A DNA stretch of 64,000 nucleotides from Limnochordales bacterium (GCA_014896315.1 JADBKP010000005.1:1-64000), one strand, 5' to 3'; counted from the stretch's first letter, positions 1 through 8,088 are shown. Translations and numbers: made by a program. The notes: generated by a model from the letters alone, not told the origin.

Positions 1-587
1 GCTTCTTCTCCGGACACGCGCTCAAATGGGCATTTCACTGTCAAACTCCCGCCCGCCTGCAGGTAAGCGAGCACGTCGCTCAAAGTCTCCTCCATGCCGC
101 GGACCCGTTCTACCAGATCCTGCACCTGATCCTTAAGGAGAGCCAGCTCACTTTGGAGTGAGGATTCTTCCGACCAGACGGGGGCGGGGGGCAAGACGGC
201 AGGGGAGGGCGGCTCGAGCTCCGGGGCAGGCAGGAGTGACTCCGGTCCGAGGTCGGTCCGCCCCGTCGTGGCCGGGGTAGTGACGGGAACGGGGGCAAGC
301 GGCAGATCTTTGGTGAGCCAGTTTCGGAGGGCTCGGAGTCTCTCTCGCACCACCGTCTCGGGTGTTCCGTCCTGCTGTAACCACTTGTCAAGGTTGGCCA
401 GGGCCTGGAGCTGCCTGTCCGTGAAAAGTGGGTCACCGCCCGGAAGGCGCAGACAACCCAGCTCATCTCTGTATCGCGCTTCGTAGTAGCGTAGCCTGGC
501 CACTGACCAGCCCAGCTTGAGGGCGGCGGTTGCCGGTGTGGAGAGCAGGCTGCAGCCACCGTCTTGGTTACCGCGGGGAAGTGGCAT
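1..587 (-). CDS. MerR-like HTH protein with coiled-coil tail, 3' end cut by window edge
   Basis: An open minus-strand frame runs from an ATG at 587 to the left edge without a stop (about 195 residues visible). Residues 14-75 resemble a MerR-type winged helix: STPATAALKLGWSVARLRYY matches the MerR recognition helix and LRYYE signature, and FTDRQLQALANLDKWLQQDG matches the second part. A Pro/Thr-rich linker follows (about 85-140), then a heptad-like helix (SLQSELALLKDQVQDLVERV). MerR-fold plus coiled coil is also the layout of RacA and other chromosome-anchoring proteins, but there is too little here to choose between that and a transcription factor. An in-frame GTG at 605 is an alternative start behind a purine-rich stretch. 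It diverges from the gene at 801; the 213 bp between them hold no convincing promoter. Confidence 0.72.
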   Translation of the reverse strand, partial: MPLPRGNQDGGCSLLSTPATAALKLGWSVARLRYYEARYRDELGCLRLPGGDPLFTDRQLQALANLDKWLQQDGTPETVVRERLRALRNWLTKDLPLAPVPVTTPATTGRTDLGPESLLPAPELEPPSPAVLPPAPVWSEESSLQSELALLKDQVQDLVERVRGMEETLSDVLAYLQAGGSLTVKCPFERVSGEE

Positions 588-800
588 GGCGCTGGTGCGG
601 CCCACCTTTCCTACCTGCCAGGACCTGGCGCTGCCCGGAGCCGGCTACTTTGTGGGGATACTCTCCTCTTGCATCAGTCTCCGCTGTTGCCTCTCGGTTT
701 CTGCTTCTGCACCAGACGGGAAATCCCTGCGACGGTTTCGTACCCGCCGGCGGCATAAGTCGCCAGGACAGGGGAAACTCTGCTTGGGTGGGGGAAGAGC

Positions 801-2039
801 GTGGGCAAAGTGATCTGGGGACTGAATGCCGCGATGGCCAGGTTGCGGACAGCCTGGGAACGGCGGATCAGGACGGGGGAATTCATTTCCCGTCTTCGTG
901 CCTTTGCTCTCACACCGGAGGATCTCGTCTGGCTTCCCAGGCTTGTCAATCTGCGCCTGCTTATCGTGAGCGACCAGGTTCTGCTCAATTCCAGGGCGCG
1001 GCAGCCGGCCTTGATCCTGCTGCCCTCAGGAGCGATCAGGGTTGCGGCGATGGATGGGCCGGCCCAGAGCTTCGCCGAGACCTTCTACAAGTTGCTCTTG
1101 CTCAGTGTGCGTGCGTTGCCTCTCGCTCCGGAAGCCTGCCTCTTGCAGCACCCCCGTCGGTGGTGGGCCGCAGGCAGACAGAAGGAGTGCGGGTGCGATC
1201 GGGGAGTGTCCATCGCGCGTACGGGTGCGGTTCTTACGCCCAGGAATGCTGGGCTTATGGTTACCGATCATGCTTTGTTGAACCGGACGGCTGCTGGTGG
1301 CCGCCGTACGGCCTTTTCGCTCCTGCGGGGGACACCCGACGTGGTCCTGGCCCAATGCCGATGGATCTGGCGGCCGGGAGAAGAGGGGGGCAGCCAGGTA
1401 CGCCTGCTCTCCGAGGAGGAAAAAGGAGAGATCCTGGCCGCCGCCGATCAGCTGATGGCCCAGAGTTATCTTCCTGTTTCGCTGGCCATCCGGTATCAGG
1501 TGGGGCAGAGTTTGGGGACGGGCTGCCCGCCCGGAGAAGACCCCGGATCGGAGGGAGAAATCCGGGCAATAGCCGGCAGGGGCGGGCGGGGTAAGGCGGC
1601 CGTCTATCTGGGCCTGATGGCATTTGACAATCCGCTGTATACGGGAGTGGAGAAGATTCTCGATTTCTTCCGTAGCCGGGGCGTGAACGTACTCTGGGAG
1701 AGCAGGTTGCCATCCCGGCTGCAACGGGCCATAGCTGCATCCGCCCTTGATAATCTGGTCATGACCGGAGAGCAGCCGTCCCGTCTTCCCGGCTCTGTCC
1801 GGCATCTTGCATACGTAGGCCGCGAGCGAACCGAGGAGGCTCTTGTCTGTCGCGAATGGGAGGTGGCGCGGGTACAGGCCTTTCCCGACGGCAGCGGGCG
1901 GTTGCAGTCGCTCGGGCATCTTCCCCGGCGGGTCGTACCCGTACCGGCGCCGGCGAGCGAAGGAAGTCTACTTGTCCGCTTGCAGGAGCTTTATCTTCTG
2001 GCTGAACAAGCCATCATAGCCGGTGTACAATCTAATTAG
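801..2039 (+). CDS. Degenerate P-type ATPase cytoplasmic-domain protein (pseudoenzyme)
   Basis: A 412-residue intact frame (GTG start behind GGGGGAAGAG) reads, from about residue 100, like the P and N domains of a P2-type cation ATPase with catalytic motifs lost. The DKTGTLT phosphorylation motif aligns with ARTGAVLT (139-146; Asp and Lys replaced); KGAPE aligns with RGTPD (176-180), followed by a VVLAQC stretch; the DPxR region aligns with YLGLMAFDNPLYTGVEKI; the TGD hinge motif is gone (WESR near 299-302); MTGE (321-324) and VARVQAFPDGSGRLQSL match the segment before GDGxNDxPAL, which is itself absent. The membrane helices of a pump are missing, so the protein is probably soluble or peripheral. 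Neither ATP hydrolysis nor transport is expected. The unbroken frame argues for a retained non-catalytic role. It lies just upstream of hpf. The family relationship is my inference from motif order. Confidence 0.6.
   Translation: MGKVIWGLNAAMARLRTAWERRIRTGEFISRLRAFALTPEDLVWLPRLVNLRLLIVSDQVLLNSRARQPALILLPSGAIRVAAMDGPAQSFAETFYKLLLLSVRALPLAPEACLLQHPRRWWAAGRQKECGCDRGVSIARTGAVLTPRNAGLMVTDHALLNRTAAGGRRTAFSLLRGTPDVVLAQCRWIWRPGEEGGSQVRLLSEEEKGEILAAADQLMAQSYLPVSLAIRYQVGQSLGTGCPPGEDPGSEGEIRAIAGRGGRGKAAVYLGLMAFDNPLYTGVEKILDFFRSRGVNVLWESRLPSRLQRAIAASALDNLVMTGEQPSRLPGSVRHLAYVGRERTEEALVCREWEVARVQAFPDGSGRLQSLGHLPRRVVPVPAPASEGSLLVRLQELYLLAEQAIIAGVQSN
2003..2031 (+). promoter_or_regulatory. Probable sigma-A promoter of hpf
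   Basis: TGAACA-17-TACAAT lies inside the last codons of the preceding gene, about 70 nt before the hpf start. Four of six -35 bases and five of six -10 bases match the vegetative consensus, with the optimal spacer. Confidence 0.5.
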
Positions 2040-2100
2040 CAAGGAGCTGACCGGCCGGCGGGGAATGCATACATAGCATGAGAGGTAAGGAGGCGGGCCT

Positions 2101-2724
2101 ATGAAAGTCACGGTAACGGGTCACAACATCGAGGTGACGGCAGCCCTTCGTTCCTACGCGGAGAAGAAGGTAGCACGGCTCGAAAAGGTGTTGCGGCCGG
2201 GCGGATCTGAGCCGGCGGCCACGGTCAGGCTCCGCACGGAACGCGGCAGGCACATCGTGGAGATAACCATCAGCAGCCAGGGACTGCTCGTGCGAGGGGA
2301 AGGACGGACCCCTGACATGTACGCCTCCATCGACGAGGCGGTGGACAACATCGAGCGGCAGGTACAAAAGGCCCGCACCCGCTGGTTGCAGCGCAAACAA
2401 GACCGACCCAAGATTGCCGTGGCGTTGTTGGCTGAGGAGCTGGGGGTCGAGGCGGAGCGCGGTCAAGAGAATGTTCGGGACGTTGCGGCGCAGGCGCAGC
2501 GCACGGTTGCCGGTGAAGTTGTGGACGAAGAACTCCCGCGGGTCGTTCGAGTTAAGCGATACGAATGGAAGCCGATGTCGCTGGAGGAGGCCATGACCCA
2601 GATGGAGCTTTTGGGGCACGACTTCTTCGTCTTCACCAACGCCGAAACCGACGAGGTCAACATCCTCTACCGGCGCCGGGATGGCAACTTCGGTCTGATC
2701 GAGCCGGAGACCACCGCCAAATAG
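2101..2724 (+). CDS. hpf: Ribosome hibernation-promoting factor, long form
   Basis: Long HPF (207 residues) dimerises 70S ribosomes into inactive 100S particles in stationary phase. The N-terminal ribosome-binding domain (MKVTVTGHNIEVTAALRSYA to about residue 100) is S30AE/RaiA-like, and the C-terminal dimerisation domain (about 148-205, VVRVKRYEWKPMSLEEAM, HDFFVFTNAETDEVNILYRR) is the part that distinguishes the long form. A strong ribosome site (AAGGAGG) precedes the ATG. Its place upstream of secA-prfB is the same as hpf (yvyD) in B. subtilis, here with several genes inserted between. It has its own promoter at 2003-2031. Confidence 0.95.
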   Translation: MKVTVTGHNIEVTAALRSYAEKKVARLEKVLRPGGSEPAATVRLRTERGRHIVEITISSQGLLVRGEGRTPDMYASIDEAVDNIERQVQKARTRWLQRKQDRPKIAVALLAEELGVEAERGQENVRDVAAQAQRTVAGEVVDEELPRVVRVKRYEWKPMSLEEAMTQMELLGHDFFVFTNAETDEVNILYRRRDGNFGLIEPETTAK

Positions 2725-2749
2725 TGGGTCAGCAGCGGAGCAGGTTAGC

Positions 2750-4027
2750 ATGGCCATAAGAAAAGAACGAGGGCGCTGGTTGCAGGAGCCGGTCGCCCTC
2801 CTGATCTTTGAGGGTGATCGTCCGGTCTCCCCGGTGGAGGAATGGATGGCGGCTGCCCGGGCAGCGATTGTCCTCGACATTCTGGAGAAGGCGGCCCGGG
2901 TGGAGACCATAGACCGACGGTTGCTGGTTACCAACCGGCGGTGGCTGGCCGATGAGGCAGCACGGCTGAACCTGGCCGAGGTCGTCTGGGAGGAACCGGA
3001 GGAGCCGCCTCACGGTTCGCGCAGGAATCCGTGGGAGTATCATCTGGGCCGGGCCCTGGCCGCCGTAATTCTGAAACTGGAATTGCCCAACGTGATTTAC
3101 TGCGGAGGTGGTGCCTGTCCGCTCGTGACCGAAGAAGAGTTGTATGAGATCGGGCGACGGTTGAAGGAAGAGAAGCACCTGGTGCTGACCAACAATCCCT
3201 TCTCGGCCGATCTCGTAGCCTTCTCGCCGGGTGACGCCATCGGGCAGATCGAGCTTCCCGAGGCGGACAATCCCCTGCCCATGCTGCTACACCACCAGGC
3301 GGGCCTCAGGCTTGTACAGCTACCTCGTACGCTTGGTATCAACTTCGATATCGACACTCCGACTGATCTGATGGTGCTGGCGGTTCACCCGGGAGCGGGG
3401 GTGCGGACGCGCGAGGCGCTTAGCCGGCTGCCTCTTGAGCTCAGCCGGTTCGAAAAGGCCAAGGAGCTGCTGCTCAATCGGGAGGCCCAGGCACTTGTCT
3501 ACGGTCGGGTTGGGGCACCGCTCTTTGGCTATCTGGATGAGAAAACCCGCTGCCGCTTGCGCCTTATCTCGGAGGAGCGGGGCATGAAATCTTCAGGGCG
3601 GGATGAGCGGGGAGAAGTCGTCTCGCTGCTCGGGCTCCTCTGGCAGAATACCAGTCCGCAGAGGTTTTTCTCCGCCCTGGCCGATCTTGCCGATGTGGCC
3701 TTCCTGGATACCCGGGTACTCTTTGCCCACCTCTTCGGGCGGGTCAAGAGGTCGGATCGCTTTTACTCCGACCTGGGGCAACCGGAGAAAATCGAGGATC
3801 CCAGGGTGCGGCTGTTTACGGAGGCAGCGCTGGAAGCTCCGATTCCGGTTATCCTGGGAGGGCATTCTCTGGTTACCGGAGGACTGTGGGCGTTGTTGGA
3901 TGCTGCTTATGCGACCCAGGCAGCCGGATCGACGGTAACAGCTGACGGAAAGGGCCGCTTCGAGAGTGGCACAGGGCGGATTCAGTTTGCTCCGGCCGTC
4001 TATCCGCTTTCCCCTTGGCAGGAGTAA
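2750..4027 (+). CDS. Uncharacterised protein, possible GT-A-fold nucleotidyltransferase
   Basis: This 425-residue protein starts 25 nt after hpf and is probably cotranscribed. I do not recognise a named family with certainty. The middle part looks like a MobA/CofC-type nucleotidyltransferase: NVIYCGGGACPLVTEEELYE places a glycine-rich loop after a strand, and LGINFDIDTPTDLMVL resembles the acidic strand-loop that ends such folds. The C-terminal third (about 280-425) is separate and contains VILGGHSLVTGGLWALLDAA. There is no signal peptide or membrane segment. A hypothetical guanylyl- or cytidylyltransferase is the best guess; a non-catalytic relative is equally possible. Confidence 0.6.
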   Translation: MAIRKERGRWLQEPVALLIFEGDRPVSPVEEWMAAARAAIVLDILEKAARVETIDRRLLVTNRRWLADEAARLNLAEVVWEEPEEPPHGSRRNPWEYHLGRALAAVILKLELPNVIYCGGGACPLVTEEELYEIGRRLKEEKHLVLTNNPFSADLVAFSPGDAIGQIELPEADNPLPMLLHHQAGLRLVQLPRTLGINFDIDTPTDLMVLAVHPGAGVRTREALSRLPLELSRFEKAKELLLNREAQALVYGRVGAPLFGYLDEKTRCRLRLISEERGMKSSGRDERGEVVSLLGLLWQNTSPQRFFSALADLADVAFLDTRVLFAHLFGRVKRSDRFYSDLGQPEKIEDPRVRLFTEAALEAPIPVILGGHSLVTGGLWALLDAAYATQAAGSTVTADGKGRFESGTGRIQFAPAVYPLSPWQE

Positions 4028-4191
4028 GCCAGAAATTCTCAACAGGGTTGGCGCGCGGCAGGAGTTTTAGTTGCCGGCCGAGAAAGTAGGCTAGGCCGGT
4101 GGCTTTCTCTATCTATGTCGACGGTTTCCAGAAACTGGCTTACCTTCCAGTACAGTCTGTAGCATCACCACTGCAACAGGGGGTAACGCGT

Positions 4192-4848
4192 GTGGGGGCC
4201 GCCACCAGGCCGGAGGTAGATTGGGAAGCACTGGAGCAATCCCTGGCGGAGCTGCGTGGAGTTCATTCGTGCAAAGTCGTAACCAGTGATACTGGCGAGC
4301 TTGCCGAGGTACACGTGGTCGCCGAGGGACGCAGCGTACAGGAACTGATCGGGGAGATCGAGGCTCTTTTTCAGGTTCAAGCAGGGTTTGTTCCGGACAG
4401 GCAAAAGATATCTATAGCGCTCCTGGGTAGTGAAAAGGGAATTGCCGAAGAACGTCGTATAGAACTTCACTCGTATTCTGTCGAGAAGACTCGGGAGGGC
4501 CTGAGGATCCGAGTTGAGCTCGCATGGCACCACAGTGTCTATGCGGGCGATGCAGAAGGTGGCCGGTCTGGTGAAACCGGCCCGGTGGTGGCGGCCGAGG
4601 CGACCGTCCGAGCCATTCAGGCCGGGTTACCGGACGGAGAACACCTTCGGGTGGAGGAAGCGACGGTCACACGCCTGGGTGATACCGAAATCGTACTGGT
4701 GGCGCTGGCACTGCAAAAAGAAGGTGGTGAAATCCCCCTTCTGGGGACAAGTGTTGTTCGAGGAGACAAGGTAGAAGCCACAATCAAAGCCTGCCTGGAC
4801 GGCCTGAATCGCTATCTTGGCTGCCAGACTGGGCGGGTCGGGCGGTGA
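4192..4848 (+). CDS. Conserved-looking protein of unknown function
   Basis: Start GTG 4192 is chosen because AGGGGGT sits 8-9 nt upstream; the frame is open further up to a GTG at 4099, which has a weaker site. About 218 residues. Two alpha/beta parts are visible: residues about 8-60 (LRGVHSCKVVTSDTGELAEV then VQELIGEIEALFQV) and about 95-210, where a beta-rich stretch alternates with helices (VVAAEATVRAIQAGLP, IVLVALALQKEGG, LLGTSVVRGDKVEATIKACL, LDGLNRYLG). The second part resembles a repeated strand-helix domain seen in unannotated Firmicutes and actinobacterial proteins, but I cannot name it. Soluble, without obvious catalytic residues. It ends about 150 nt before the leader of the small peptide and HD-GYP genes. 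Confidence 0.6.
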   Translation: MGAATRPEVDWEALEQSLAELRGVHSCKVVTSDTGELAEVHVVAEGRSVQELIGEIEALFQVQAGFVPDRQKISIALLGSEKGIAEERRIELHSYSVEKTREGLRIRVELAWHHSVYAGDAEGGRSGETGPVVAAEATVRAIQAGLPDGEHLRVEEATVTRLGDTEIVLVALALQKEGGEIPLLGTSVVRGDKVEATIKACLDGLNRYLGCQTGRVGR

Positions 4849-4899
4849 GAAATGCCGAAAGCTCGAACGGTACAGATTGGTAATAGCCTTTGAGTTTAC

Positions 4900-4995
4900 C
4901 GGAGGAAGGCAAACTGAAGTAGCGTATCCCTGGAGCGAAGCGAAAGCGCGATCCCGCGCAGGCGGGAACAGCGACCCGTACGATCGGAGGTACAC
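4900..4995 (+). promoter_or_regulatory. GC-rich structured leader upstream of the small peptide and HD-GYP gene
   Basis: The 150 nt before the 5000 start codon are rich in short complementary segments: TCCCGC (4952-4957) pairs with GCGGGA (4962-4967) around a four-base loop, a GC-GAAA-GC element sits at about 4939-4949, and CGTA (4923-4926) can close the whole with TACG (4979-4982). The ribosome site GGAGG follows directly (4986-4990). Such a fold next to a c-di-GMP gene suggests a cis-regulatory RNA. It does not match the c-di-GMP-I or -II riboswitch cores that I can recall, so no class is assigned. Confidence 0.35.
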
Positions 4996-4999
4996 TTAC

Positions 5000-5080
5000 A
5001 TGCGTAACCGGCTGCTCATAATCGCGCTGGCTCTCCTCAGCCTTGCAATGCTCGGGGCTACGTGGACTTGGGAGATCTAG
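5000..5080 (+). CDS. 26-residue hydrophobic membrane peptide
   Basis: An ATG with an excellent ribosome site (CGGAGGT, 9 nt upstream) opens a 26-codon frame with sequence beginning MRNRLLIIALALLSLAML and ending TWTWEI. It has a basic N-terminus, one membrane-spanning segment and a Trp-rich end, so the peptide should insert in the membrane. It stops 49 nt before the HD-GYP start. No family is recognised. It could be a leader peptide coupling translation to the downstream gene, or a small partner of the HD-GYP membrane domain. Confidence 0.6.
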   Translation: MRNRLLIIALALLSLAMLGATWTWEI

Positions 5081-5129
5081 CACTTTAAGCTGCCTTCCTC
5101 CGGTATTTTACACGGCAGGAGTGGACGGC

Positions 5130-6497
5130 ATGAGGTTGCTTGCAAGTTGGAGACCACGGCCCCACCCGATACCGGTCTGGGTTTACATTGCTACAGTAAC
5201 CGGGGTGGCCATCGTATTAACGCTTAATGCCCCACTTGCCGACCAATCCATCAGTGTTTTAGAGTTGCTCCTCTTTCTGATTCTGGCAGCAGTCGTCGAG
5301 ACCATGGCCGTCCGAGTCCCCAACCTGGGGGCGGTCTCCGCCACGCTGGCTGTCCAGGTTGCGACCGTAGGAGTGATTGCGGGCCGAGAAGCAGTCATCG
5401 TCATGGCTTTGGCGATGGTAGCTGCAAAGTTGTTACGGAGGCAGCCTGTTGAGATCTCGGTTCTCAATGGGGCATTTGCCGCGATAGAGCTGGGTGCGGC
5501 CCTGCAGGTAATCCGCTTGCTAAGAGTGGGTCAAGGATTTGCTTACCCAGAAGATCTGGTCGCCTTATTCCTTGCCGGTGGAGTCAAACTGGTGGTCAAC
5601 ATCTTCCTGGTGAACGGAATCATCCTCCTCGACGGCAAGACTAACTTGCGCACAGCACTGAGGAGCGGCCTGGGCTCGATTCTTGTTCCATATGTTGCTC
5701 TCATGCCGATGGCATGTCTGATGGTGGTCATCTATTACTCTCCGGCACGGATGATTGGGATCCTCCTGTTCTTAGTTCCTCTTCTCTTCGCTCGCTATTC
5801 TTTTCTGGCGTATTTAGAACTACGACAGTCACATCTTGAGACCGTTGAGGCACTGGCTGCGGCATTGGACGCCAAAGACAGCTATTCTAAGGGCCATTCC
5901 GATCGCGTTGCCAAGTTAGCTAAGGAAACCGCCGAAGTCATGGGGTTGCGGGCCGGTAAAGTGGAAGAGATTGAGTACGCAGGCCGTCTCCATGATATTG
6001 GCAAGATAGGTGTTCCGGACGCCTTGCTAAATAAACCGGGGCCCTTGACGGCGGAAGAACTAAGCCGCGTGCGTCAACATGCAACGCTGGGGGCGGATAT
6101 GATCAAACCGGTCAGCTTCCTGCGTAACGTAGCGGAGATCGTCCGCTATCATCACGAATGGTATGACGGGGGCGGATACCCGGGCGGGTTGCGAGAAGAG
6201 CAGATACCCATTGGTGCGCGGATTTTGGCGGTTTGTGACGCCTGGGATGCGATGACGACGGACCGCAGCTACCGGAGGGCGCTCGATCCGCAGGAAGCAC
6301 TGCAAAGGTTGCGGGCGGGGGCCGGTACGCAGTTCGATCCCCGGGTTGTGGAGGCATTCACTAAGGTTCTTGCGCGCCGGCAGGCGGAAGGCAGCTCGTC
6401 ATCCACGGCTGCGCTCACTGTCCCGCCGTCTTCCTCTCTCTTATCGGCCTCTCCGGCAGCGGTTGAGCAGGCGGCAGCAACCACGGAGAAAAAGTAG
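5130..6497 (+). CDS. Membrane-anchored HD-GYP domain c-di-GMP phosphodiesterase
   Basis: The start ATG 5130 is preceded by GCAGGAG at good spacing, giving 455 residues; the frame is open further upstream but without a ribosome site. The N-terminal ~220 residues hold about seven hydrophobic helices (for example VLELLLFLILAAVVETMAV), a membrane sensor module. The C-terminal HD-GYP domain has H288-D289 (LHDIGKIGVP), the YHHEWYDGGGYPGGL segment (GYP at 349-351) and VCDAWDAMTTDRSYR. These are the metal-binding and signature residues of active phosphodiesterases that linearise c-di-GMP. The tail is Ser/Ala-rich and disordered. It is followed 19 nt later by DUF5317, a common partner. Confidence 0.9.
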   Translation: MRLLASWRPRPHPIPVWVYIATVTGVAIVLTLNAPLADQSISVLELLLFLILAAVVETMAVRVPNLGAVSATLAVQVATVGVIAGREAVIVMALAMVAAKLLRRQPVEISVLNGAFAAIELGAALQVIRLLRVGQGFAYPEDLVALFLAGGVKLVVNIFLVNGIILLDGKTNLRTALRSGLGSILVPYVALMPMACLMVVIYYSPARMIGILLFLVPLLFARYSFLAYLELRQSHLETVEALAAALDAKDSYSKGHSDRVAKLAKETAEVMGLRAGKVEEIEYAGRLHDIGKIGVPDALLNKPGPLTAEELSRVRQHATLGADMIKPVSFLRNVAEIVRYHHEWYDGGGYPGGLREEQIPIGARILAVCDAWDAMTTDRSYRRALDPQEALQRLRAGAGTQFDPRVVEAFTKVLARRQAEGSSSSTAALTVPPSSSLLSASPAAVEQAAATTEKK

Positions 6498-6516
6498 ATT
6501 TGGGGTGTGAGCAGGG

Positions 6517-7116
6517 ATGGTTCTGGAAGCCCTGGTTCTGGCGGTCATCGCCGGTTACCTGTTAAGGGGAAGATTACAAAACCTGGCATATCTCACCTGG
6601 CGCTGGCCCCTTCTCTTTGTGATCGGAGTGATCTGGCAGCGCCTGCCTTTCCTCCTGGTCGACCACTGGCCGGTACTAGGGGCGGTACTGCCATGGTTAT
6701 ACATGAGTTCATACATACTTTTGCTGGCGGCCGTAGCTTTGAATTGGCGCGAACCGGCGTTTCGCCTGATCGGCATGGGACTTTTGCTCAATTTACTGGT
6801 GATTGCCGCCAACGAAGGGCGTATGCCTGTCTCCCCGGAGGCGGTAGCCCGCGCCGGCCTGCCGCCGTTGCCCGATGATCCTTCCGTTTACGTTACCAGC
6901 CCGCACACGCGGATGGACGCCGATACCAGGCTGTGGTTTCTCGGCGACGTTTTTCCCGTCTCCATTCCTTACCGGCGTCCCCGGGTAATCAGTATCGGCG
7001 ATTTGCTGCTAGCAGCCGGGATAGTCTGGCTGGTGGTGCGCGGCATGAGAGCGGGCGGAATCGGACAGGCAGTAGGCAGGGTGACCCGGCAGACACCCGG
7101 GGCCCAGACGCAATAA
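6517..7116 (+). CDS. DUF5317 family membrane protein
   Basis: 199 residues with about four to five hydrophobic helices and the family stretch NLLVIAANEGRMPVSPEA plus TRLWFLGDVFPV. DUF5317 proteins have no known activity but repeatedly occur beside HD-GYP genes in clostridial genomes, as here (19 nt spacing, same strand). The conserved polar NEGRMPVS loop after a membrane helix could be functional. The start ATG has a modest AGCAGGG site. Probably in one transcript with the HD-GYP gene. Confidence 0.8.
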   Translation: MVLEALVLAVIAGYLLRGRLQNLAYLTWRWPLLFVIGVIWQRLPFLLVDHWPVLGAVLPWLYMSSYILLLAAVALNWREPAFRLIGMGLLLNLLVIAANEGRMPVSPEAVARAGLPPLPDDPSVYVTSPHTRMDADTRLWFLGDVFPVSIPYRRPRVISIGDLLLAAGIVWLVVRGMRAGGIGQAVGRVTRQTPGAQTQ

Positions 7117-7144
7117 AGATCGTGTACGAGTGAGTTGATACGAC

Positions 7145-7903
7145 TTGGAGAAAACGCTGAGCTACCGGGTCGTGCGGCCCACAACAGAGCCGCGACCGAC
7201 AGAAAGCAACGAACAGCGCGGGCGGGTACGCTTGCTCCTGCTTCACGGGTACGGAAGTAACCGGGAGGATATGCTGCAGCTTGCGCCCTTTTTCCCTGAA
7301 TGCGAAGTGATAGCTCCCCATGCGCCTGTCGATCTGATCGCAAATAACCTTGCCGTGGAAGATGCTGGAGTCTCCGGGTGGTTCAGACCGAAGGCATATT
7401 GCTGGTATCGCTTCCGGTTTGATCCCATTCCCAAATGGTGGGAGCAACTTGGGGAGACCGCCGTGAGGGATATGGCCGACCTGTTGCAGCCGGCCGAACC
7501 CGAGGAGTTTCGCCAGGCTCTAGCTTTGCTGCAGGAACTTGCCGCAAGGCTCCGGGAGGAACCGGGGCGGCTGATTGTGGGCGGATTCAGCCAGGGTGCG
7601 GCCATGGCTTGTGCCCTCGGACTTCTCCGACCAGAGCTGGTCGACGGAGTGGTGTTGTGGAGCGGCTACTTTCCCCCTCTCAAGCTGATAGTATCCGATC
7701 CTGATCTGTTGCCCCTGCCAGGTTGGCCGGTCTTTATCAGCCACGGCACCGGTGATCCTTTGATTCCCTTCTCCCACGCTGCGCAGATGCGTGAGTACTT
7801 GACGCAGCGGGCTGCCAGGGTTACCTTCCAGGCCGAGCACTGCGGCCACGAAATAACGCCAGGCATACTTCACGCAGTGCGAGACTGGTTAAAAAGCATT
7901 TGA
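7145..7903 (+). CDS. Alpha/beta hydrolase, phospholipase/carboxylesterase type
   Basis: A 252-residue esterase of the phospholipase/carboxylesterase class of the alpha/beta hydrolase fold. The oxyanion loop LLLHGYGSNRED is near residue 40, the nucleophile elbow is GGFSQGAA (Ser about 150), the acid is in ISHGTGDPLIPF and the histidine in EHCGHEITP near the end. It starts with TTG at 7145, without a strong ribosome site. No signal peptide, so cytoplasmic. The substrate is unknown; small acyl or phospholipid esters are usual for the family. It sits 28 nt after DUF5317. Confidence 0.85.
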   Translation: MEKTLSYRVVRPTTEPRPTESNEQRGRVRLLLLHGYGSNREDMLQLAPFFPECEVIAPHAPVDLIANNLAVEDAGVSGWFRPKAYCWYRFRFDPIPKWWEQLGETAVRDMADLLQPAEPEEFRQALALLQELAARLREEPGRLIVGGFSQGAAMACALGLLRPELVDGVVLWSGYFPPLKLIVSDPDLLPLPGWPVFISHGTGDPLIPFSHAAQMREYLTQRAARVTFQAEHCGHEITPGILHAVRDWLKSI

Positions 7904-7961
7904 ATTGCGCAACACTGGTAAGGGCCGGGCGGGAACCGGGCAGAGGGCAACAGGAGCGCTG

Positions 7962-7970
7962 TGGTATAAT
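7962..7970 (+). promoter_or_regulatory. Extended -10 promoter of secA
   Basis: TGG followed by a perfect TATAAT (7965-7970) forms an extended -10 element. No good -35 hexamer lies 17 nt upstream, as is usual for extended -10 promoters. The leader to the secA start would be about 110 nt and is GC-rich. Confidence 0.6.
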
Positions 7971-8088
7971 GGGAATTGCCGCGCGGTCGGGCCGGGAGCG
8001 GCCCGGCCGTCTCGCGTGAACGGGGAAGTGTGCAGGGAAGGAATCGGATGCATGAAAGCCGGGGCTGGGCGGGAAGGCAGGTGCAGTA

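Noticed and set aside
4900-4995. c-di-GMP-I (GEMM) riboswitch
   Set aside because: GGCAAAC occurs, but the following GNRA stem, ACGCAAAGCC and GGCCU segments of the class I core are missing, so only an unclassified leader is reported.
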